Source: an uncultured Eubacteriales bacterium (lineage in GTDB: Bacteria > Bacillota > Clostridia > Christensenellales > QAND01). Taken from it: a stretch of 6,035 nucleotides of DNA. A program made the translations under genes and the position numbers. Each line of letters opens with the position of its first letter. Position 1 is the stretch's first letter. The notes below the pieces were generated by a model. The model did not search any database and was not told where the DNA came from. It saw nothing but the letters and a program-made list of their open reading frames with translations. The DNA lies in contig UREB01000108.1 of assembly GCA_900546685.1 (NCBI GenBank), positions 1-6,035 on the forward strand. The letters run 5' to 3'. Shown here piece after piece: positions 1 to 5,679 of the stretch.

Positions 1-2
1 AT

Positions 3-116
3 CTTACCTTTGAAGAGATTCGGGACTATCTGCATGCGCATTGGCAGTCTGGCGATCTTGTCGTTGCCGTAGGGTCTGGCGACGTGTTCAAAAAAGTACG
101 CATTGTATTGGAATAA
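3..116 (+). CDS. murC: UDP-N-acetylmuramate--L-alanine ligase, C-terminal end (partial)
   Basis: The window opens inside a gene whose last 37 codons can be read, ending LVVAVGSGDVFKKVRIVLE. The pattern 'FEEIRDYL...GDLVVAVGSGDV' matches the end of the Mur ligase C-terminal domain of MurC, where 'GDLVLTMGAGD' is typical. MurC is the cytoplasmic ATP-dependent enzyme that adds L-alanine to UDP-N-acetylmuramic acid in peptidoglycan precursor synthesis. Only this tail is visible, so no catalytic residues can be checked. The family call rests on the GxGD motif, its distance from the C-terminus, and the stop placed right before a terminator. Another Mur ligase is possible but less likely. Confidence 0.7.
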   Translation, partial: LTFEEIRDYLHAHWQSGDLVVAVGSGDVFKKVRIVLE

Positions 117-142
117 AAAAAGCAGCCGTAGCTGCTTTTTTT
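115..142 (+). terminator. Intrinsic terminator after murC
   Basis: The stem is AGCAGC/GCTGCT around a CGTA loop. It is flanked by seven A on the left and seven T on the right, which extend the pairing. The A-tract overlaps the murC stop codon. The symmetry means it could also stop transcription from the right, but no converging gene lies next to it. Confidence 0.9.
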
Positions 143-195
143 ATTGGGGAGCATGGTCGTTTGGCTCGTTTTTTCTTGATTTTTAAGTATAGGAC

Positions 196-224
196 TTGTT
201 TCATTAGACAAAATAAGGTATGTT
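196..224 (+). promoter_or_regulatory. Weak candidate sigma-A promoter for the AI-2E family gene
   Basis: TTGTTT (196-201) and TATGTT (219-224) are separated by 17 bp. They match the -35 and -10 consensus at 3 of 6 and 4 of 6 positions. A promoter is expected in this interval because a strong terminator lies upstream, but the match is poor and other placements are possible. Confidence 0.25.
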
Positions 225-257
225 CAGAAGAGACTTACTATAAAGGAGGATCTAGCC

Positions 258-1396
258 ATGAATGCGCGTGATGTACGCAAAATCGCAAACTGTGCGTTAT
301 ATGTAGGCGTTCTTTTGATCCTATTTGTTTTTTTTTAGATAATTTCTCCGGCGTTCTTGCCTTTATCGGCAAGGTGCTCAATGTTTTATTTCCCTTTATC
401 TTAGCATTTGTCATGGCCTATTTGTTGAATCGGCCCATGATGTTTTTTGAAAAGCTCCTCTCCAAAACCAAACTGCCCAAAAAGGCAGTTCGTGCGCTTT
501 CTGTTGCCATCGTGTACGTGCTGGTCATCGGCATTTTGGTATTTTTAATCATTTCCATCGTGCCGCAATTCATCGAAAGCATTACCACGGTGATAGACCG
601 CTTTCCGCAGTACGTCGGCGGCATCAATGAAACGCTGAATTCCGTGCTGTCTCATTGGAATGTCACCCCGGATAAAATTACGGAAATCGCCGGCAGCTTA
701 ACCGAGCTGGGCGAAAAGGTTTTGGAATCGTTCGGGTTGATCTCCGTTTCTCTGGCTTCTGTTATGCAGAATATTACCAACAGCGCCATCAATTTTTTAC
801 TGGCATTGTTGTTGTCCGTCTATGTTTTATATGGCAAAGAAAACTTTGTGCGGCAGTCCAAAAAGATCCTGTATTGGATTCTTCCAGAATCCAAGGGGGA
901 TTTAACGCTGCTGATTCTGCATAACGCCAACACAATGTTTTCCATGTTTATCAATAGTAAGCTGTTTACCTCTCTGCTGGTAGCTGTGGTCATCTTTGTG
1001 GTATGTTCTATTTTTGGCGTTCCCTATGCGTTACTGTTATGCCTGATCATGGGCATCTTTAACCTCATACCGTTTTTTGGGCCGATCGTGGGCGGCATCA
1101 TTTGTTTGCTGCTGCTCTTGGTCTTTAGTCCTGGACACTTCTTGTTATTCCTCATTACCGTAGTCATCGTTCAGGCGGTGGAGGGCAACCTGCTAATCCC
1201 CTGGCTATGCGGCAACAAGATGGGCCTATCCGCATTTTGGGTCATGTTTGGCATCTTGGTAGGCGGCGGCTTTTTCGGTGTCGTGGGCATGTTCTTAGGC
1301 GTTCCTCTGATGGCGGTTCTGTATTCGCTGTTTTCCTTTATCGTAGAGATTGGCTTGGAAAACAAGCGAGTCAGCCCGGACAAAATGGACGATTGA
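258..1396 (+). CDS. AI-2E family transporter (UPF0118), frameshifted at a T9 run
   Basis: This is a polytopic membrane protein of the AI-2E/PerM/YtvI family (PF01594). Members are proposed exporters or ion-coupled transporters of mostly unknown substrate. The best start is ATG 258, 8 nt after a perfect AGGAGG (244-249). It reads 26 codons (MNARDVRKIANCALYVGVLL...) and hits TAG at 336-338 just after nine T (328-336). The rest is open in the -1 frame (LDNFSGVLAFIGKVLN...) to the stop at 1394-1396. Adding one T gives about 379 residues, normal for the family. Without it, the longest uninterrupted frame starts at GTG 374, has no good ribosome binding site and lacks the first membrane helix. The restored protein has two N-terminal helices, a third at 'VRALSVAIVYVLVIG', a long amphipathic loop, and a hydrophobic C-terminal half. 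That half carries the family signature 'NLIPFFGPIVGG' and 'GGGFFGVVGMFLGVPLMAV'. The family call is firm. Whether the break is real, a sequencing error or bypassed by slippage is open. Confidence 0.88.
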
Positions 1397-1415
1397 ATCA
1401 AACATTTTCTCTATG

Positions 1416-1444
1416 AACAGCACGCTATATAGCGTGCTGTTTTG
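1416..1444 (+). terminator. Intrinsic terminator after the AI-2E family gene
   Basis: A perfect 26-bp palindrome (1416-1441) forms AACAGCACGCT, an ATAT loop and AGCGTGCTGTT. It is followed by a short T run and a T-rich stretch, 19 nt after the stop codon. Confidence 0.88.
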
Positions 1445-1471
1445 ATTTCTTCGGTTTTTTCTCTTTTTCAT

Positions 1472-1500
1472 TTCAAAACTCTGTACTTTTATGGTATGAT
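1472..1500 (+). promoter_or_regulatory. Sigma-A promoter of glnA
   Basis: The -35 element is TTCAAA (1472-1477, 4 of 6). After 17 bp comes the -10 element TATGAT (1495-1500, 5 of 6), preceded by an extended -10 TG (1492-1493). Transcription should start near 1507, giving a leader of about 95 nt. I saw no GlnR/TnrA-type box (TGTNA-N7-TNACA) in the interval. Confidence 0.65.
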
Positions 1501-1522
1501 ACTTTTATTCAAAAGCCGGTAT

Positions 1523-1556
1523 GCAAACGCTGGGCCATTTGGCCTTTCTTGTTTGC
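1523..1556 (+). promoter_or_regulatory. Nested stem-loop in the glnA leader
   Basis: In the predicted 5' untranslated region, an outer stem GCAAAC (1523-1528)/GTTTGC (1551-1556) encloses an inner stem GGCC (1533-1536)/GGCC (1541-1544) with an ATTT loop. The two are separated by an internal loop of 4 and 6 nt. No T-tract follows, so it is not a classical terminator. It matches no riboswitch class I recognise. It may be a regulatory or mRNA-stability structure, or chance pairing. Confidence 0.35.
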
Positions 1557-1600
1557 TTTCCTCATATAGAATCCCATCGGAAAATCTTTAGGAGGCATCT

Positions 1601-2932
1601 ATGGCAAAGTATACCAAAGAACAGGTCATGCAAATGGTACGCGAAAACAACGTGCGTTTTATCCGTTTGCAGTTTACAGACATCTTGGGTTCGCTGAAAA
1701 ACGTGGCGATCACCGACAAGCAACTGGAAAAAGCGTTGAAAAACGACTGTATGTTTGACGGCTCCTCCATCGAGGGCTTTGTGCGCATTGAGGAATCGGA
1801 TATGCGTTTGTATCCGGATCTGGATTCCTTTGTCATCTATCCCTGGACGCCGAAAGAACACCGCATTGCGCGATTGATCTGCAATGTATATCGTCCGGAT
1901 CATACGCCGTTTGAAGGCGATCCGCGCAATGTTTTGATCCGCGCGTTGGACCATGCCGCCAAAATGGGGTATTCCTTCAATGTGGGACCAGAGCTGGAAT
2001 TTTTCCTCTTCCATACCAGAGAGGACGGCTCTCCTACGACGCATACACACGATGCGGCCGGTTATTTTGACCTCGGCCCTGTGGATATGGGCGAGGAGGC
2101 CCGTATTGCCATCTGTTTGGCCTTGGAGGAAATGGGCTTTGAGATCGAAGCTTCGCACCATGAATGTGCGCCAGGCCAGCATGAGATCGATTTCAAATAT
2201 GCCGAAGCCTTGACCGCTGCCGACGACATTGTCACCTTCAAGCTGGCAGTCAAGACCATCGCGCAAAAGCATAAGCTGCATGCTACCTTTATGCCCAAGC
2301 CGTTGTTCGGCGTGGCCGGCAATGGCATGCACACCAATATGTCTCTTTTCAAAGATGGTAAAAATGCCTTCTATGATCCGGATAAGCAGTTTGGTCTTTC
2401 TACCGAAGCGCTGCAATTCATCGCAGGCGTGTTGGATCATGCCAAGGGCATCACGGCCATTGCCAATCCCTTGGTCAATTCCTATAAGCGTCTGGTGCCC
2501 GGCTATGAAGCGCCGGTATACATCGCCTGGTCCGCCCGCAACCGTAGCCCGCTGATCCGCGTACCGGCCGCGCGCGGCAATTCCACCCGCGTGGAGCTTC
2601 GTTCTCCCGATCCGTCCTGCAATCCTTATCTGCTACTGGCGCTGGTGCTTCGTGCCGGTCTGGATGGAATCGAACGCGGCTTGATGCCCCCCCTACCCGT
2701 AGATGGCAATATCTACCATATGAGCGAAGAAGAGCGCATTGAGAAAAAAGTGGGCAACCTGCCAGGTACGCTGGATGAAGCTATCCAGGATATGGTGAAC
2801 GACCCGCTGATGCGCGAAGCCCTGGGCGATCATGTTTTCAATAAGTATGTAACGGCCAAGCGCTTGGAATTTGATAAATACCGTGTGCAGGTTCATCAAT
2901 GGGAAGTGGATCGTTATCTGACCCAATATTGA
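1601..2932 (+). CDS. glnA: Glutamine synthetase type I (GSI-alpha)
   Basis: This cytoplasmic dodecameric enzyme makes glutamine from glutamate, ammonia and ATP. The 443 residues match the Bacillus GSI-alpha length of about 444. Visible motifs are MFDGSSIEGF (51-60, latch loop), the metal/substrate glutamates in GPELEFF (Glu131, Glu133) and in HHE/GQHE (Glu188, Glu195), and the ATP-binding KPLFGVAGNGMH (233-244). They continue with NSYKRLVPGYEAP (293-305, including the Glu303 flap), RNRSPLIR (313-320) and VELR (331-334). Arg62, the feedback-inhibition residue known from Bacillus GSI-alpha, is present in GFVRIEES. The adenylylation tyrosine segment and the extra insertion of GSI-beta are absent, so control is expected by glutamine feedback rather than adenylylation. 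The ATG is fixed by AGGAGG (1590-1595), 5 nt upstream, and the canonical N-terminus. It has its own promoter and structured leader, and nadE follows after 50 bp. Confidence 0.98.
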   Translation: MAKYTKEQVMQMVRENNVRFIRLQFTDILGSLKNVAITDKQLEKALKNDCMFDGSSIEGFVRIEESDMRLYPDLDSFVIYPWTPKEHRIARLICNVYRPDHTPFEGDPRNVLIRALDHAAKMGYSFNVGPELEFFLFHTREDGSPTTHTHDAAGYFDLGPVDMGEEARIAICLALEEMGFEIEASHHECAPGQHEIDFKYAEALTAADDIVTFKLAVKTIAQKHKLHATFMPKPLFGVAGNGMHTNMSLFKDGKNAFYDPDKQFGLSTEALQFIAGVLDHAKGITAIANPLVNSYKRLVPGYEAPVYIAWSARNRSPLIRVPAARGNSTRVELRSPDPSCNPYLLLALVLRAGLDGIERGLMPPLPVDGNIYHMSEEERIEKKVGNLPGTLDEAIQDMVNDPLMREALGDHVFNKYVTAKRLEFDKYRVQVHQWEVDRYLTQY

Positions 2933-2934
2933 GC

Positions 2935-2964
2935 AAAAAAAGGGAGAGCCGCTCTCCCTTTTAC
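2935..2964 (+). terminator. Terminator-like hairpin between glnA and nadE
   Basis: The stem GGGAGAG (2942-2948)/CTCTCCC (2952-2958) has a CCG loop and is extended by flanking A (2938-2941) and T (2959-2962). The T-tract is short and broken (TTTTACTTTT). The hairpin lies 3 nt after the glnA stop and ends about 20 nt before the nadE start, with the nadE ribosome binding site right behind it. It could be a full or partial terminator, or an mRNA-processing or stability hairpin. Confidence 0.8.
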
Positions 2965-2982
2965 TTTTCAAAGGAGTGAAGA

Positions 2983-3729
2983 ATGATGCTGCGTGATTGG
3001 GCCGCAGAAAAACAAGCTCGTGTTTCCTTTATACAATCCGTCCTGAAATCTTCCGGCGCCAAAGGCGTTGTCTTTGGCAACAGCGGCGGCAAGGACTGCT
3101 GTTTGGTAGGCATTCTGTGCCGCCTGGCTACGCCGCAGGTCACAGGCGTTATCATGCCGTGTTCTTCTAGCCGCAACTTTGGCATAGACCGCGACCATGC
3201 ACTTTTGATGAGCAAGCAGTTTGGCATAGAGGCTGTTCAGGTGGATCTTACGGAAATCAAGACCGCATTTGTCAGCGCCATAGAGCCATTGTCGCCGCTC
3301 TCCGGTGCATCCGGGATGAATATCAACCCACGTCTGCGTATGACAACGCTGTATGCGCTGGCGCAAAGCAAGGGCTGCCTTGTGGCAGGCACCGGCAATC
3401 GTAGTGAGCGGTATATGGGATATTTCACCAAGTGGGGCGATGGTGCGTTTGATTTTAACCCCATTGCAGATCTAACCGCCACAGAAATCTTCGATTTTCT
3501 GCGCTATTTAGGAGCCCCTCCCGAGATCATTGAAAAGGCGCCCTCTGCAGGGTTGTTCGAGGGGCAGACAGACGAAAAGGAAATGGGCGTTACCTATGCC
3601 GCCATCGATGAATATATACTGCATGGTACCGGTCGGCCGGAGGATATTGCTATCATCCAGCGGGCACACAAAGCCACGCAGCATAAGCGAAGCGGCGCTT
3701 TGGTTTATAAAATGCCGGAGGAGGGGTAA
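2983..3729 (+). CDS. nadE: NH3-dependent NAD+ synthetase
   Basis: This enzyme catalyses the last step of NAD synthesis, amidating nicotinic acid adenine dinucleotide with ammonia and ATP via an adenylylated intermediate. The 248 residues fit the short ammonia-dependent form, with no N-terminal glutaminase domain. Motifs are the PP-loop SGGKD (34-38), NPRLRMTTLYALAQ (115-128), AGTGNRSERYMGYFTKWGDG (135-154) and the C-terminal PSAGLFEGQTDE (187-198). The PP-loop is followed by Cys-Cys where the common form is SGGxDS, and the usual Lys of the 'LTK' segment is Ala165; both are natural-looking substitutions. ATG 2983 and ATG 2986 are adjacent. AAGGAG (2971-2976) lies 6 or 9 nt upstream, so either could be used. 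No promoter fits between the preceding hairpin and the start, so expression probably comes from glnA read-through or a promoter inside glnA. Free ammonia as substrate gives a metabolic link to glnA. Confidence 0.95.
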   Translation: MMLRDWAAEKQARVSFIQSVLKSSGAKGVVFGNSGGKDCCLVGILCRLATPQVTGVIMPCSSSRNFGIDRDHALLMSKQFGIEAVQVDLTEIKTAFVSAIEPLSPLSGASGMNINPRLRMTTLYALAQSKGCLVAGTGNRSERYMGYFTKWGDGAFDFNPIADLTATEIFDFLRYLGAPPEIIEKAPSAGLFEGQTDEKEMGVTYAAIDEYILHGTGRPEDIAIIQRAHKATQHKRSGALVYKMPEEG

Positions 3730-3740
3730 CCCCCCTTTTT
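3719..3740 (+). terminator. Probable intrinsic terminator overlapping the nadE stop
   Basis: AGGGG (3722-3726) pairs with CCCCT (3732-3736) around a five-base loop that contains the nadE stop codon. G-U and A-T pairs can lengthen the stem, and a T run ends it (3736-3740). The stem is short, so the call is moderate. Confidence 0.5.
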
Positions 3741-3749
3741 CTTTGCACA

Positions 3750-3779
3750 TTGACAATCATTTTTTTACCATGATACAAT
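3750..3779 (+). promoter_or_regulatory. Strong sigma-A promoter of metA
   Basis: A perfect -35 TTGACA (3750-3755), an 18-bp spacer and -10 TACAAT (3774-3779, 5 of 6) with an extended -10 TG (3771-3772). Transcription should start near 3786, leaving only about 29 nt of leader before metA. Confidence 0.88.
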
Positions 3780-3814
3780 AGCCGAAAAACCAAAAAAAGA
3801 GAGATGGTCAAGCG

Positions 3815-4747
3815 ATGCCCATTCGTATTCCCAATGCTTTGCCGTCTGCCGCGATCCTATCCAATGAAAATATCTTCGTGATGACAGAGGATCGCGCCAC
3901 GACACAGGATATTCGTCCGTTGAAGATTGCGATCTTCAACGTGATGCCGACGAAGATCACCACAGAGACCCAGCTGCTGCGGCTGTTGAGCAATACGCCG
4001 CTTCAGGTAGATATTACTTTGGTACACCCGCAGTCCTATCTTTCCACCCATACGCCGTTAGAGCACTTGAAAACATTCTATAAAACGTTTGAACAAATTC
4101 AGTCGGAAAAGTTCGACGGCATGATCTTTACAGGCGCACCGGTGGAAAAGCTGGATTATCACCAGGTTGCCTACTGGGATGAATTGAAGATGCTCATGGA
4201 TTGGTCATTGGAAAATGTCTTTTCCTCCATCCATATCTGCTGGGGCGCCCAGGCAGCGCTGTATCATCATTACGGCGTACCGAAATATGAGCTGCCGGAA
4301 AAGCTGTTCGGTGTATTCTCACACCATATTTTGGCAGAGCATAATCCGCTGCTGCGCGGGTTCGATGATGTCTTTTACATGCCCCATTCCCGCCATACCG
4401 AGGTGCGTAAAGAGGATATCGAAACGGTGCACGGCCTGGAGGTCGTATGTGAATCCGAAGAGGCGGGCGTAGGCCTGGCCATGACGCCGGACGGACGGCA
4501 GATCTTTATCACCGGCCATGGAGAATACGACCGGGATACGCTGCTATATGAATACCAACGCGATGTGCAGCGCGGTGCCGCGATCAAGATTCCTAAGCAT
4601 TATTTCCAAAATGACGATCCTTCCCTACCTCCCATTGTGCAGTGGCGGGCGCATGCCAACTTGTTCTATTTCAATTGGCTGAACTTTGTCTATCAAGAAA
4701 CCCCGTATGACATCGATGCCATCACGAAAATTAAAATACAGAAATAA
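3815..4747 (+). CDS. metA: Homoserine O-acetyltransferase, MetA type
   Basis: MetA activates homoserine by O-acylation, the first committed step of methionine synthesis, in the cytoplasm. The 310 residues begin with the canonical MPIRIPNALP, which fixes the start. The class I glutamine-amidotransferase-like fold shows catalytic Cys142 (HICWGAQAA), His235 and Glu237 (TGHGEYDRD), and Arg249, a position linked to homoserine binding. Residue 111 (GAPVEKLDY) is Glu. Work on Bacillus cereus and E. coli MetA associates Glu111 with acetyl-CoA and Gly111 with succinyl-CoA, so acetyl transfer is inferred although the family is often labelled succinyltransferase. The ribosome binding site is weak: only a purine-rich AAAGAGAG ending about 11 nt before the ATG. 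The gene forms a single unit with its own promoter and a terminator shared with the converging ribU. No SAM riboswitch or T-box fits in the short leader. Confidence 0.96.
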   Translation: MPIRIPNALPSAAILSNENIFVMTEDRATTQDIRPLKIAIFNVMPTKITTETQLLRLLSNTPLQVDITLVHPQSYLSTHTPLEHLKTFYKTFEQIQSEKFDGMIFTGAPVEKLDYHQVAYWDELKMLMDWSLENVFSSIHICWGAQAALYHHYGVPKYELPEKLFGVFSHHILAEHNPLLRGFDDVFYMPHSRHTEVRKEDIETVHGLEVVCESEEAGVGLAMTPDGRQIFITGHGEYDRDTLLYEYQRDVQRGAAIKIPKHYFQNDDPSLPPIVQWRAHANLFYFNWLNFVYQETPYDIDAITKIKIQK

Positions 4748-4772
4748 AAAAAGAGCCGATGGCTCTTTTTTT
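4746..4772. terminator. Bidirectional terminator shared by metA and ribU
   Basis: The stem AGAGCC (4752-4757)/GGCTCT (4761-4766) has a GAT loop, with a run of A on the left and of T on the right. It therefore works in both directions. It overlaps the metA stop (4745-4747) on one side and the ribU stop (4771-4773, opposite strand) on the other. Confidence 0.92.
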
Positions 4773-5415
4773 ATTTGCTGTGCAGCGGTAGATACCGTAC
4801 CTTGGAAAATCGTTTGTATAGCAGAAAGGTAATCAATGAATTGACCCCGCTCTTGATTAGGTTAAACGGTAGAATGATCGGGAAGATCATCGGGGCCACA
4901 GCCGCACGCGGCATCCCCATGAAAATCGGCGTTACAAAATAATTCCATACCATCATCGACACCGTCATCACCAAACAACCCAATAGCAGCGCCACCACAG
5001 CTTGCTTTTTGGTTTTATGAAATTTATACCAGTTGCCCGCTACCAATACGAACGATCCCGTTGCAAAAATATGCATCAAGATACCGATAAAGCCGCTGCC
5101 AGCGCTTACCGTCATGCCCTGAATGATGGACGCCACCACCGTCAGCGCAAAACCGGCCAGAGGGCCATAGGCAAAGGTCCCCAGAAAAATGGGGATGTCT
5201 GCCGGATCGTATTCCAAAAATGCCGCGCTTGGAAAGATAGGAAATCGAATGAGCATCAGCATGACGATGGAAAGCGCAACCAACACTGCCATCATAACGA
5301 GCCGCTGGGTGTTTTGCTGGCGGTTTTTGTTCTTCTTGTTTAGATCAACGACGAACAAGACGACCAAAAACAACGCCAATACCGACCAAAGGATGATCTT
5401 TGTAGATGTGTTCAT
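4771..5415 (-). CDS. ribU: Riboflavin ECF transporter substrate-binding subunit RibU
   Basis: RibU is the membrane S-component that captures riboflavin and works with the shared ECF energy module (EcfA1, EcfA2, EcfT), which is not encoded here. I chose ATG 5415 because GGAGAAG lies about 8-10 nt upstream. A longer frame reaching 5565 would translate through the riboswitch and terminator. The protein has 214 residues. RibU-like features are FLEYDPADIPIFLGTFAYGP (66-85), GFIGILMHIFATGSFVLVAG (108-127), and the C-terminal NLIKSGVNSLITFLLYKR (185-202). Five or six hydrophobic helices follow the first 35 residues. The N-terminus is unusual, with an extra hydrophobic segment (about 6-24) and a charged linker KKNKNRQQN before the usual first helix. 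The FMN riboswitch upstream strongly supports riboflavin as substrate. Confidence 0.93.
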   Translation of the reverse strand: MNTSTKIILWSVLALFLVVLFVVDLNKKNKNRQQNTQRLVMMAVLVALSIVMLMLIRFPIFPSAAFLEYDPADIPIFLGTFAYGPLAGFALTVVASIIQGMTVSAGSGFIGILMHIFATGSFVLVAGNWYKFHKTKKQAVVALLLGCLVMTVSMMVWNYFVTPIFMGMPRAAVAPMIFPIILPFNLIKSGVNSLITFLLYKRFSKVRYLPLHSK

Positions 5416-5456
5416 GTTTTCTCTTCTCCTTTTTTGCCTGCCCGATGGAGAAAATG

Positions 5457-5486
5457 AAAAACCCTTTATCCAATACGAATAAAGGG
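5457..5486 (-). terminator. Attenuator terminator of the ribU FMN riboswitch
   Basis: Read on the minus strand, CCCTTTAT (5486-5479) pairs with ATAAAGGG (5469-5462) around a 9-nt loop, followed by five T (5461-5457). It sits between the aptamer and the ribU ribosome binding site, where a transcription-attenuating expression platform is expected. FMN binding should favour it and switch ribU off. Confidence 0.85.
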
Positions 5487-5510
5487 CGCACAGAAAACAG
5501 TCCTCTGTGT

Positions 5511-5631
5511 TGTTTCTTTCATCCGGACTATACCGTCGGTACTGGATTCTAACCAGCTCTGCCAAAGCTCGTGGACTTGCCGCCTATCAGCGTTTCACCA
5601 CCGGTGAGGAATTGCACCTCGCCCCGAAACA
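5511..5631 (-). promoter_or_regulatory. FMN riboswitch (RFN element)
   Basis: The minus strand carries the conserved RFN blocks in order: TTTCGGGGCGAGGTGCAATT, CTCACCGGTGGTGAAA, AAGTCCACGAGC, AGAATCCAGTACCGACGGT and AGTCCGGATGAAAGAAAC. The closing P1 helix is formed by TGTTTC (5631-5626) and GAAACA (5516-5511). The class senses flavin mononucleotide and commonly controls riboflavin synthesis or uptake genes; here ribU lies directly downstream. All conserved segments look intact, so the element is probably functional. Confidence 0.97.
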
Positions 5632-5649
5632 GACAATCTATTTTTTTCA

Positions 5650-5679
5650 ATTATAGTGTGAGCGGTTGCTATCTGTCAA
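5650..5679 (-). promoter_or_regulatory. Consensus sigma-A promoter of the riboswitch-ribU transcript
   Basis: On the minus strand TTGACA (5679-5674) and TATAAT (5655-5650) are both perfect hexamers, separated by 18 bp. The start should be near 5643, about a dozen bases before the riboswitch P1 helix. The -35 box overlaps the TGA stop of the upstream gene. Confidence 0.9.

Noticed and set aside
41..271. Plus-strand frame of 76 codons across the murC terminator
   Set aside because: It crosses the murC end and a strong intrinsic terminator, has no ribosome binding site, and ends within the start of the AI-2E gene.
1521..1600. Possible leader peptide starting at ATG 1521 in the glnA leader
   Set aside because: No Shine-Dalgarno precedes it, there is no run of regulatory codons, and it runs out of frame into glnA without stopping before the glnA start.
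1562..2440. Long open frame of 292 codons on the minus strand inside glnA
   Set aside because: It is antisense to a fully conserved glnA, has no family-like sequence and no good ribosome binding site. It is a by-product of glnA codon use.
3804..3881. Short out-of-frame ORF (ATG at 3804, 25 codons) overlapping the start of metA
   Set aside because: It has no ribosome binding site of its own and mostly shadows the metA reading frame. The canonical MPIRIP start at 3815 is clear.
5002..5482. Two overlapping plus-strand open frames opposite ribU
   Set aside because: They are rich in basic and Ser/Cys residues with no recognisable motif, and are antisense to a clear membrane protein gene and its terminator.
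5416..5565. N-terminal extension of ribU by 50 codons
   Set aside because: It translates the riboswitch 3' part and the attenuator terminator. A ribosome binding site and a membrane-protein-like N-terminus support the start at 5415.
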